DNA from: Eubacterium sp. UBA5416
GTDB taxonomy: Bacteria > Bacillota > Clostridia > Lachnospirales > Lachnospiraceae
Length of the DNA stretch: 34,243 nucleotides
Assembly (NCBI GenBank): GCA_002409525.1
Contig: DHNM01000020.1
Span: 1-34,243, forward strand
Reading direction: 5' to 3'
In this document: in pieces, positions 16,054 to 23,209 of the stretch
Position numbering within the stretch: the first letter of the stretch is position 1
Layout of the letters: each line of letters opens with the position of its first letter
Program-made: the position numbers and the translations under genes
The notes under the pieces: generated by a model
The model's database searches: none
Seen by the model: the letters and a program-made list of their open reading frames with translations, nothing else
What the model was told of the DNA's origin: nothing

Positions 16054-16061
16054 ATGTTAAG

Positions 16062-16148
16062 CTAACAGCAAATCAAATAAATGAATGTCAGCAACGATAA
16101 CATGAACATTCCAAAGGCCATCAAGTCTTTAAAATCGAAATGTTTCAT
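16062..16148 (-). CDS. Small hydrophobic type I toxin (holin-like / TxpA-like)
   Basis: A 28-residue peptide starting MKHFDFKDLMAFGMF and ending LLTFIYLICC. It has a short charged N-terminus and one membrane helix with the LMxFGxFxxxLLTFIYLI pattern of holin-like type I toxins. The start has GGAAG 8-12 nt upstream. A dyad at 16157-16179 can pair the ribosome site with an upstream CTTC, which is typical of toxin mRNAs held in an untranslatable form. A promoter lies at 16218-16246. It is too short for standard gene finding. Confidence 0.75.
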   Translation of the reverse strand: MKHFDFKDLMAFGMFMLSLLTFIYLICC

Positions 16149-16156
16149 AGATATCA

Positions 16157-16179
16157 CTTCCATTCTATGTAGAATGAAG
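16157..16179 (-). promoter_or_regulatory. Hairpin sequestering the toxin ribosome binding site
   Basis: On the minus strand, CTTCATTCTA pairs with TAGAATGGAAG, with one bulged base. The Shine-Dalgarno GGAAG lies inside the 3' arm. This would limit translation of the full-length message. Confidence 0.6.
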
Positions 16180-16217
16180 GTCAACGCCACCCTGCAACAC
16201 GATTGATCCCTGTAAAA

Positions 16218-16246
16218 AGTATATCACATGAACCAAAAAACGACAA
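16218..16246 (-). promoter_or_regulatory. Toxin promoter
   Basis: On the minus strand, TTGTCG (16241-16246) and TATACT (16218-16223) are exactly 17 nt apart, about 70 nt upstream of the toxin ATG. I see no gene or other structure in 16247-16468 apart from a 14-nt word shared with the right end of the window. Confidence 0.7.
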
Positions 16247-16468
16247 TAAATAAAATTATAAGACTTTACATATCTATTCAGATAAGTTACTGTTCACACA
16301 ATCCAAAAACTTCTGCATTCGCCAAATTCACCGTATTCTGGTAAAATAAAAAGAAAAAGACAGACCCCCGCCTGCCCACCTGTACTTTGAGAACCAGACA
16401 GAGAGATTCTGAATGATCCTGACTTTAAAAAGAAGAATCGGACACTTACAAAACAGCTCCGCCTTTCT

Positions 16469-16915
16469 TTAATCTTTTTTCATAATATAGTTTGTCAATT
16501 GTACTCCATTTCGCTCTACCTGCTGCTCCTTTTCAACATGATATCCTCTTTTCTCAAAAAAGGGCTTTGCCGTAATGGAAGCATGTGTGACAATACTTCC
16601 TTGAATCTTCTGTTCCAATGCATCGCATAGAGCCGTCGCAATACCTCTTCCCTGATAACCCTTATGAACATATAACCGATCAAGATACCCTGTTTGATCT
16701 ATATCTCCAAATCCAACTATTTTATCGTCTTTAGCAGCAACAAGGCTGTAGTGTTCCATCAACGTCTGATTCCATTCTTCCCGATCAATATATTCAGACG
16801 CCCAGGCATTCAATTGCTCCTTTGTGTAATCTTTAGCATTTACTGTATGTACGGTCTGGCAAAAGAGTTCACTAAGTTTCTGACAGTCCTCTGGTTTATA
16901 TCTTCTAATCATCAT
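16469..16915 (-). CDS. GNAT family N-acetyltransferase (YafP-like)
   Basis: A 148-residue GNAT fold that transfers an acetyl group from acetyl-CoA to an unknown amine. It has MIRRYKPEDCQKLSELF at the N-terminus, the central strand KIVGFGDID, and the acetyl-CoA motif YQGRGIATALCDALE (Q/RxxGxG/A). ASITAKPFFEKRGYHVE lies near the C-terminus. It overlaps the upstream acetyltransferase by 4 nt, so the two are probably one transcript. The resemblance to YafP is by overall pattern. Confidence 0.9.
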   Translation of the reverse strand: MMIRRYKPEDCQKLSELFCQTVHTVNAKDYTKEQLNAWASEYIDREEWNQTLMEHYSLVAAKDDKIVGFGDIDQTGYLDRLYVHKGYQGRGIATALCDALEQKIQGSIVTHASITAKPFFEKRGYHVEKEQQVERNGVQLTNYIMKKD

Positions 16916-17421
16916 CTCAATTTCAATTCCATAATATCAAAATCCACTAGTTTCCCGTCAATCTTAAAGTATCCTTCAAATGTACCTATCTTCTTAAATC
17001 CAAAATCCTGGTACAGTTTAATTGCTCTTGTGTTATCGTTACGGACCTCAAGTGAAATAATATCTACTTGTGCATTATTCTTTACGAAAGCAAGTATTTT
17101 CTCCATTAAAGCATGACCGATTCCTTTTCCCCATGCGGATTTCCTAACGCATAGTCCCAGTTCTCCACGGTGTGCCATTCTTCTCTTTAAAAGGGTAAAG
17201 TAATTTGCGGTGCCTACGATATTCTGGCCCTCTCTAACAACAAAGAAAATATCTTTGTCCGATTGCAAAACTGATTCAAGATAACATCTCTCTTGCTCAA
17301 CAGAGATTGGTAGTCCTTCATCGCCATAACTAAGATTGTCTGTTTCTGCGCCACATATTTTTGTTAAAGCTAATATTTTTTCGGCATCATCCACTGTTGC
17401 TCTATCGATTATACAATTCAT
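16912..17421 (-). CDS. GNAT family N-acetyltransferase
   Basis: A 169-residue GNAT protein. Typical segments are IVGTANYFTL, a charged RMAHRGELGLCVRKSAWGKGIGHALMEKIL acetyl-CoA-binding region (quoted within about residues 80-110), and ISLEVRNDNTRAIKLYQDFG, the RimI/SpeG-like motif B. The end GYFKIDGKLVDFDIMEL is common in ribosomal-protein-type acetyltransferases of Gram-positives. The substrate cannot be deduced. A GGAG site precedes the ATG. Confidence 0.9.
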   Translation of the reverse strand: MNCIIDRATVDDAEKILALTKICGAETDNLSYGDEGLPISVEQERCYLESVLQSDKDIFFVVREGQNIVGTANYFTLLKRRMAHRGELGLCVRKSAWGKGIGHALMEKILAFVKNNAQVDIISLEVRNDNTRAIKLYQDFGFKKIGTFEGYFKIDGKLVDFDIMELKLR

Positions 17422-17438
17422 ATTTTAATCTCCTTCGT

Positions 17439-17562
17439 TCACGAAGAATATTCCGGCTCAAGCGGAATCTTGTCAGTAATGACGACACAGGCAATTCTTT
17501 TTCCCTCTTCCAAACGATAAGTTAGAAACACTTTAAGGTCAGGAGTAAGTTCTCCCCCCGAA
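17439..17562 (-). pseudogene. Out-of-frame C-terminal continuation of the following ORF
   Basis: The ORF above ends at a run of six G (minus strand, near 17554-17559) with FGGRTYS. With five G the frame continues as GGELTPDLKVFLTYRLEE, then IACVVITDKIPLEPEYSS, to a stop at 17439-17441, just before the next gene. This continuation is protein-like and uses the whole gap. It suggests a single-base insertion or a sequencing error. Confidence 0.6.
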
Positions 17563-17979
17563 GTATATGGTATCAAAGGGAACTGCCCTGTCCTCGCCTT
17601 CTCCCTTATATTTTCTGGGACCGGGATTTTCTAAATCCAGATACATGATGTCATCCTTAATACTTAAGATATAACCCTTTTCGTGCTCATCCTCCACATC
17701 TATGGGGCCAACTTCAGAACCATAACCAGTTACATAAGTAGCAATATATTTCCCATCTTTTACATAATAATAGACTTCCACGACAAGCGATGTTCGAAGC
17801 GTAGGATTGTCATCTTGGTCACCTTTTTTGATGTCGATCTCAGCATCTGCCAAATCAAAAGCAGTCATATATTCAAGTACATCTTTTAAACGCAGTACTT
17901 TTTCTAAAGTATCTCTGACAAATCCATGCCTTTTTGATATTTTTCCCAGCTCTGCCTTATTATATTTTAACACTGGCAT
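17539..17979 (-). CDS. Chimeric ORF: AbiEii N-terminus joined to an unrecognised domain
   Basis: Residues 1-38, including HGFVRDTLEKVLRLKDVLEYM, match the N-terminus of AbiEii-type nucleotidyltransferase toxins. The hallmark LKGGTAINL and SVDIDLD segments that should follow are absent. Instead comes an acidic, beta-rich domain with EVYYYVKDGKYIATYVTGYG and SIKDDIMYLDLENPG, which I do not recognise. The toxin core is therefore deleted and the stub has been fused to another gene. The ribosome site GGAG is intact. The reading ends early at a G run (see 17439-17562). It is unlikely to be a working AbiEii. Confidence 0.5.
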   Translation of the reverse strand: MPVLKYNKAELGKISKRHGFVRDTLEKVLRLKDVLEYMTAFDLADAEIDIKKGDQDDNPTLRTSLVVEVYYYVKDGKYIATYVTGYGSEVGPIDVEDEHEKGYILSIKDDIMYLDLENPGPRKYKGEGEDRAVPFDTIYFGGRTYS

Positions 17980-18078
17980 TTTCTCCGTTCTTCATGCTGT
18001 ACATATTATCAGGGACTATTAATTTCCATACGTTGTTATACGTTCCACTCACGCTCATTTTTGTCAAATACCGTTTGC

Positions 18079-18621
18079 TTAATCCCATTTGTTTTTTACA
18101 TATTTCAAAAAACCATCACTTAGTTTTAATTGCTTTTTATATGGCCAAAGTAAAAAGCCTGTCTTTTGGTATAGAAACTTAATGCCATACTCTTTCAAAT
18201 AATGAATTAGCTTTTCTTCACGTAATATAGTCATGCCTTCTATATTGGCAATAACTTCTTCAAGCCCGGAAATCTTATCAAGATCCTTTATACTGTCTAT
18301 CACAGTACGCTCTTTTGTTGTTATTCGAATCCCCCCACTATACTTTATACTTTCAATGCCAGATTTACACTTGGACGGTATATGGTAATAGGTATAGCCA
18401 TCAAATTCAAATTTATCAAATGTTTTTTCAGCGGAAACGTATATATCATAATAAACTTGATCCGTGACACCATAATATTCCATTGCTGTATGGTGAGAAA
18501 TATATGCTGTCGGATTTATTGCACATCCGATCTGATATTTATTTGCTACTGGGCTTTCTGTTTCGCCACTGATACAGGTGTACATGTTTTTTCGGATTCG
18601 AACCACAATACCCTGTTTCAC
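18079..18621 (-). CDS. AbiEi-type antitoxin, N-terminus frameshifted
   Basis: An AbiEi family antitoxin and transcriptional regulator of type IV toxin-antitoxin systems. It shows GIVVRIRKNMYTCIS from the N-terminal winged helix, the core INPTAYISHHTAMEYYGVTDQ (split here into NPTAYISHHTA and MEYYGV), VYYDIYVSAEK and GGIRITTKERTVIDSIKDL. The GTG at 18621 has no good ribosome site and cuts the HTH. Upstream, the frame still encodes KYYDNIEAAQSSIKRL up to a stop. An ATG at 18675-18677 would join it if the AAA at 18667-18669 had one more A. The partner toxin is only a stub, so the module is probably dead. Confidence 0.75.
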   Translation of the reverse strand: MKQGIVVRIRKNMYTCISGETESPVANKYQIGCAINPTAYISHHTAMEYYGVTDQVYYDIYVSAEKTFDKFEFDGYTYYHIPSKCKSGIESIKYSGGIRITTKERTVIDSIKDLDKISGLEEVIANIEGMTILREEKLIHYLKEYGIKFLYQKTGFLLWPYKKQLKLSDGFLKYVKNKWD

Positions 18622-18850
18622 AAGTCTTTTAATAGAAGACTGCGCAGCTTCAATATTATCATAATATTTGCGTACATAATATCACCATTCAATCTGATTG
18701 TTCAATACTTTTAATATATTCTATCATACTACACTGTTTTCTCAACATCAAGGTTTAATATTCATTAGATAATGGCTATATATGGCCTGTATATTTGATA
18801 TCCTAAACCTCCTGAGGCAACAATCTGATTTTTCTAATTCATCCAAGACA

Positions 18851-18990
18851 TCACCTCATCATTTCCTGCAGCCTTCTCTTGTAATGCTCAATTATCTCAT
18901 TGTATTGTGAAAGTATGCCTTCAAGTTCATCTCCAGTACCTGAGACATAGGTTGCAATATTTTTTCCGTCTTATAAATTTTCCAATATGT
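18851..18990 (-). pseudogene. C-terminal remnant of an unrecognised protein
   Basis: In the gene-free stretch 18622-19059 the minus strand reads NIATYVSGTGDELEGIL, then YNEIIEHYKRRLQEMMR and a stop at 18851-18853. Upstream it continues as TYWKIYK in the next frame, again off by one base in a short A run. There is no start. The KDGK-IATYV pattern recurs in the ORF at 17539-17979. Apart from this and the terminator at 19011-19041, I see nothing else in the gap. Confidence 0.35.
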
Positions 18991-19010
18991 CACGTGATTG
19001 CAGTAAATAA

Positions 19011-19041
19011 AAAAGACCTTGGGATTTTACTCCCAGGATCT
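19011..19041 (-). terminator. Terminator of the glycan-use operon
   Basis: On the minus strand, GATCCTGGGA and TCCCAAGGTC form a stem around GTAAAA, followed by TTTTTT. It lies about 20 nt after the rhamnosidase stop. Confidence 0.8.
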
Positions 19042-19059
19042 GTATTTTTCTGTTTCTCT

Positions 19060-21318
19060 TCATTTTGTATCGAATACCACATTGCCTTTTCTCTTCTCAA
19101 TCTGATAACTTTTTCCACGGAAGGGTATTTTTAAACTGAACTTTTCCACGGATTCCGGTATATGTGGTTCAAATCGAAATCCATTCTCAGCATCCGGATC
19201 GGGCTTGAATCCTGCAAGATCTTCAATCAGAATCGATATCGGTCCGCTCGCCCAAGGGTGACACAGACTGGTATTCCATTTTTGATCTTTGCCCCATGCT
19301 TCCCAGCATGTCGTGGCCCCTTCCCGAATCATATTCACCCATCCGTGTTCACTTTCATTTGCGAGGATTCGATATTCGTCTTCATAACGGCCTGCTGCCG
19401 CCAGTGCTTTCAGGAAAAAGTACCCGGTCATCACTCCGCAGCAGAGTCCTTTCTTTACAAGAAAATCCGCGATATGATCCTGTTCTCCTTCCGGGCAGAT
19501 TCCAAAGTAAAGCGGATAAATATTGGAATGTATAGAACTGTGACTGCTCTTTGCACTGTCCCGAAACAGTCCCGTCTCTATGGAATAAAACTCTCGGATA
19601 AACGCCTCACTCAACTCCGTAGAACCGTACTTTCTTCCTTTCGCACCTTGATCACTGACACGGATCTTCAGTATTTCTTCGATCTGCTCCAGAACTTTCA
19701 CGGCTCCTATGTAAAGGGCATTGATCACATTATGACAGCCGGCACCTACGATCGGACGCGTCAGTTCGAATTCATACCCATCTCTTAAGTTCTCCGGCCA
19801 GTCCACAAGATTCCACTTATCTTTAACTTGTTCAAGCAGTCCGTCTTCCCGCTCATATCTCCTGAAATATTTCACAATCGACCGTGCTGTAGGATAATAT
19901 TTTCTCAGGAAACCCTGATCCCCGGTAAACTGATAATCCGTCAAAAGCAGCTGTGACCAGAGAAGAGAAAAATCAGCGATTTCCTGCATGTAAGATCCGG
20001 GTGCAACCGCCATGATACCGGGACATATCTCTCTTGTCAGAGCAAACTGTCTGATACATTTTCGAAGCATCCGGACATCCCCGGTCAGCCAGACCTGTGC
20101 ACGGGCAGTGATTACGGAATCGCCCAGATACTGTCCTTTTTCCCGCGTCGGGCAGTCAAGATATCCTTCCTGTGTACCGAACTTTACCCCTTTTTTGCAA
20201 ATATCAAAGATCCTATTCAGGCAGATATTGTTCGAGGAAAATGTACACAGACTTTCATCCATCGGATAATGTCTGACTTCCGCTTCCACTTTTGTGATCG
20301 TAACGCCTTCTTCGAAGATCAGTTCCGCATACCGAAATCCCTTATAGTCATAGGGCTCCAGCCTGCAGGTTCCTTTTTTCAGCGTCCATGTTTCCTCATA
20401 TCTGCAGTTACACCGCATATCATAGCGTACACGAGGGTCTTTCTCCGGATCCGATGCGTCATCTGACTTCTCCAGTTCCTCACCACAGCGAATCACTACT
20501 TCTGCTCCGTCATATTCTGCATCAGCCTGCACAGTAAGACTTCCGGTGATTTCCTGACTGACATCGACAAACAGCCCATAAGCTGTCTTCCGGATTTTCT
20601 CCGGGACAAAACGAGAGACAGATAACATCTCTGTCGGCTGCAGCTTACACTGGTAATCTGCCCACTCTGCCCTGACCATGGAATGCCAGTTTTGATCATG
20701 AAACCCCGGCTGCTTCCAGTCTTCCATCCATTTCCGGCTGTCGAAATTCTCCAGAAACTGCGTGTCATATCCGATCACCTCTCCGGAATACGCCTGTGAT
20801 ATCTTGTATTTCCACACGGGTGTAATCCGGCGGAGAGACACGGGTCTGGCTGTATCCTCAGTCAATTGTTCTTCCAGGACAAGGCAGGCCATCCCGAACC
20901 GTCCGTCCCCGCTGTTCCAGACACGGTTCACAAGTCCCTGATAGTACAGGTGTACCGCAAGTGTATTTTTCCCTTCGTGCAGATATGGGGTGATATTAAT
21001 TTCGTTATAGTAATAATCTTCCGGCCAGGCAGGCGCCGGGCCCTGTCCGACATAATCTCCATTTATATACAGTTTATAGTAGTCATCTGCACTCATCTGC
21101 ATGGTCCACCGGTGCGTGTCTTCTGCTATTTCGGTTCTCCCACATGCAAGTTCCGCCCGGGCAAGGACATGCAGATTCCGGACGGAGTCGCCGCCGCTTT
21201 CAGTGCGGCATCCATCCGACGTATTGATGCCTTCATTCTCTTTATGATACATGCATTTGGGTCTGCTGTGTGCAAACCCCGGGATTGTAACCCATTCTGC
21301 CTCAAAACTGCTGCTCAT
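19060..21318 (-). CDS. GH78-type alpha-L-rhamnosidase
   Basis: A roughly 750-residue intracellular glycosidase without signal peptide. The N-terminal beta-sandwich has ADDYYKLYINGDYVGQGPAP and a second accessory domain with YDTQFLENFDSRKW. The (alpha/alpha)6 catalytic part has YLDCPTREKGQYLGDS, carrying the conserved Asp and general-acid Glu, and GATTCWEAWG, carrying the proposed catalytic base Glu. The C-terminal beta-domain includes GFRFEPHIP. I start at the ATG at 21318, which has GGAG 10 nt upstream; the ATG at 21342 has none. It releases terminal L-rhamnose and is last in the operon after the glucuronidases. Confidence 0.88.
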   Translation of the reverse strand: MSSSFEAEWVTIPGFAHSRPKCMYHKENEGINTSDGCRTESGGDSVRNLHVLARAELACGRTEIAEDTHRWTMQMSADDYYKLYINGDYVGQGPAPAWPEDYYYNEINITPYLHEGKNTLAVHLYYQGLVNRVWNSGDGRFGMACLVLEEQLTEDTARPVSLRRITPVWKYKISQAYSGEVIGYDTQFLENFDSRKWMEDWKQPGFHDQNWHSMVRAEWADYQCKLQPTEMLSVSRFVPEKIRKTAYGLFVDVSQEITGSLTVQADAEYDGAEVVIRCGEELEKSDDASDPEKDPRVRYDMRCNCRYEETWTLKKGTCRLEPYDYKGFRYAELIFEEGVTITKVEAEVRHYPMDESLCTFSSNNICLNRIFDICKKGVKFGTQEGYLDCPTREKGQYLGDSVITARAQVWLTGDVRMLRKCIRQFALTREICPGIMAVAPGSYMQEIADFSLLWSQLLLTDYQFTGDQGFLRKYYPTARSIVKYFRRYEREDGLLEQVKDKWNLVDWPENLRDGYEFELTRPIVGAGCHNVINALYIGAVKVLEQIEEILKIRVSDQGAKGRKYGSTELSEAFIREFYSIETGLFRDSAKSSHSSIHSNIYPLYFGICPEGEQDHIADFLVKKGLCCGVMTGYFFLKALAAAGRYEDEYRILANESEHGWVNMIREGATTCWEAWGKDQKWNTSLCHPWASGPISILIEDLAGFKPDPDAENGFRFEPHIPESVEKFSLKIPFRGKSYQIEKRKGNVVFDTK

Positions 21319-21347
21319 CTTGTCTTCACTCCAATCTTGCATCTATA

Positions 21348-21400
21348 ATACACGGATTGTTACGCACTTTGTTCTCTCGCAGGACTTTTGGCCCTTGGTA
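21348..21400. repeat. Short copy of an interspersed repeat
   Basis: 31 nt (21348-21378, beginning ATACACGGATTG) match 28274-28304 with two differences. The following words (TTTTGGCCC...GGTATTACA) resemble the other end of the longer copy at 28261-28430. It fills the gap between the DUF2264 and rhamnosidase genes. Confidence 0.6.
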
Positions 21401-23116
21401 TTACATGTAATCCACTTGTGTGCGGATGGTCTGCGTTCCGGGATCAATCTGATAGGCAGCCATTGGAATCATGGTTTTGGGGTTGACCAGGTTTGTATTC
21501 GGATCCGGTACCAGGACATGTCCTTCCCCATTTCCCTCCAAGGACGCAGCTGCACAGTATCCATCTGCGTTTTTCACTCTGGCTTCATGTTCACTTTCTT
21601 CTTTCTCGAATGGTTTCCTGTCATCGGCAGAAACTGCAAAGCCGCAGTCATACGCGGTACACTTGATATCACTTGTAATCTCATGTGTGCGGATATGACC
21701 TGTTTTAGTGAGTTCAATTGTTGTCTTTACATGAATCCCCCGGATGGGCGTCCAGGAAAAACGAAGTTCATTCTCTTCCACAGAGAAATCCGGTTCGATT
21801 ACATCTTTCACAAAAAAATATCCGTATGCTTCAAAAGCCAGTGTACTGTCAGGGGCACATTCCGAGAGGGTCAGATTAGAGCGCATGATACTGAAGCCAA
21901 ATCTACTCGAATATGCAAATTTAGAATATTTCTCAACGGTATGACTGTGCCCGTCTGACTTCAGACGTCCCGGCAGAAGAGCTGTCACATTGCCGCTTTT
22001 TCTCTGAATCACCATATTGGCGTGGTGCAGGTATTTTCTGCTTTCCAGCCTCGGAAGCGGAGCACAGTCTGCTTTCCAGAAAGGATGATCCTCAGGCAGT
22101 CCCAAAAACATAAATGCCTTCATCGCCCAGTAGGGGGACCCCGGGGCATTATAACTCTCGGACATTTGAAGATTGGGATACGCATACCCGATTGTAAGAA
22201 TATCCGCGTTGTCCCAGATCGGCTGATTCAGCCAGTATACCAGGTGCCTTACGATGATCCCTTTCAGTACCGGAAGTGGGTATACTTCCACTCCGCACAA
22301 GGCACACACAGAAAAGTAAGCCACCTGTGCAAACCGGTAAGTCATCGATCTGCCATATGCAAAAGAGGGACCTTCTTCTGAAAACCAGTAGATATAGTCT
22401 CTTCCAAACTGTAGTGCCCGATCGATAAATCTTTTACATCTCTTCGGATCTTCCTTTTCCATAAAACGAGCGTAGATCATACCATATGTGACCATCACAA
22501 AGGGATTATAGTAGTCCTTATCGCCACCATTGCCATCGTTATACCATCCACCGGCATCATAATAGGAATCGATACACTCCAGTCCTTCCCTGAGGCACTT
22601 TTCATCATAACTTCTTCCAACCTTATAGAGAGCCACATTCGTCATAATACTGAAGAAATACCAGTTACATGCACAGCATTCATGACGGTTGATTTCCATG
22701 AGCCAGTCTGCCAGATTGTCTTTGCCTCTCTCTGAAAGAGGCTCCCATACCTTGTCCGGGCAGAATAGAATCCCGAATGCAATCGCTGCCATCTCGCAGA
22801 ATTTCTGATCATAATCCCTGCAGGCATGCCAGTAATCGGGATGCTCAGGGTCCGTTCCGGCTTCTAATCCTTTTCTATATATTTCTTCAAACGCATCATC
22901 TTTTCCGCCTCCGCTCCAAAAAGGCACAAGGCCCCATAACGGACGCGCAAACGCTTCCATAGGGATGGTATCATTATCATAATGGGCAGATGTCACACCG
23001 ATATCAAGGCGTGCTCCGCTCTCGCTATAGTAAGGTTTTAAAGGATTCAGGACATCCAGGAGAACCTGTTCTGCCGCTTTTCTTGTCTCAAAATCCGCCT
23101 CCGTAAAATGTCTCAT
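21401..23116 (-). CDS. DUF2264 protein, probable GH154-like glycoside hydrolase
   Basis: A 571-residue protein of the DUF2264 family. From memory, CAZy places DUF2264 members in GH154, where beta-glucuronidase activity is described. The N-terminus has GARLDIGVTSAHYDND and MEAFARPLWGLVPFW, the family hallmark. The core is an alpha/alpha-barrel-like region with CCACNWYFFSIMTNVALYK and a WYNDGNGGDKDYYNPF loop. The C-terminal beta-domain follows. There is no signal peptide. It lies downstream of the GH2 beta-glucuronidase, so both may act on glucuronyl-containing oligosaccharides. The exact substrate is inference. The ribosome site is GAGAGGG. Confidence 0.8.
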   Translation of the reverse strand: MRHFTEADFETRKAAEQVLLDVLNPLKPYYSESGARLDIGVTSAHYDNDTIPMEAFARPLWGLVPFWSGGGKDDAFEEIYRKGLEAGTDPEHPDYWHACRDYDQKFCEMAAIAFGILFCPDKVWEPLSERGKDNLADWLMEINRHECCACNWYFFSIMTNVALYKVGRSYDEKCLREGLECIDSYYDAGGWYNDGNGGDKDYYNPFVMVTYGMIYARFMEKEDPKRCKRFIDRALQFGRDYIYWFSEEGPSFAYGRSMTYRFAQVAYFSVCALCGVEVYPLPVLKGIIVRHLVYWLNQPIWDNADILTIGYAYPNLQMSESYNAPGSPYWAMKAFMFLGLPEDHPFWKADCAPLPRLESRKYLHHANMVIQRKSGNVTALLPGRLKSDGHSHTVEKYSKFAYSSRFGFSIMRSNLTLSECAPDSTLAFEAYGYFFVKDVIEPDFSVEENELRFSWTPIRGIHVKTTIELTKTGHIRTHEITSDIKCTAYDCGFAVSADDRKPFEKEESEHEARVKNADGYCAAASLEGNGEGHVLVPDPNTNLVNPKTMIPMAAYQIDPGTQTIRTQVDYM

Positions 23117-23170
23117 TGTCTTATACCCTCTCTTTCCGGCAATTGTGTATCAATAGAGCCAAATACTTTT

Positions 23171-23198
23171 GGCCCGGGCATTTTCATATGCCTGGGCC
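23171..23198. other. Intercistronic GC-rich hairpin
   Basis: GGCCCGGGCAT and ATGCCTGGGCC form an 11-bp stem with one imperfect pair around a 6-nt loop, between the glucuronidase and DUF2264 genes. There is no T run on the minus strand, so it is more likely an mRNA processing or stability element than a terminator. Confidence 0.55.
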
Positions 23199-23209
23199 TA
23201 TTACGTTTT

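Noticed and set aside
21251..21958. Plus-strand ORF of 235 residues
   Set aside because: Antisense to the DUF2264 gene and part of the intergenic repeat; no recognisable domain.
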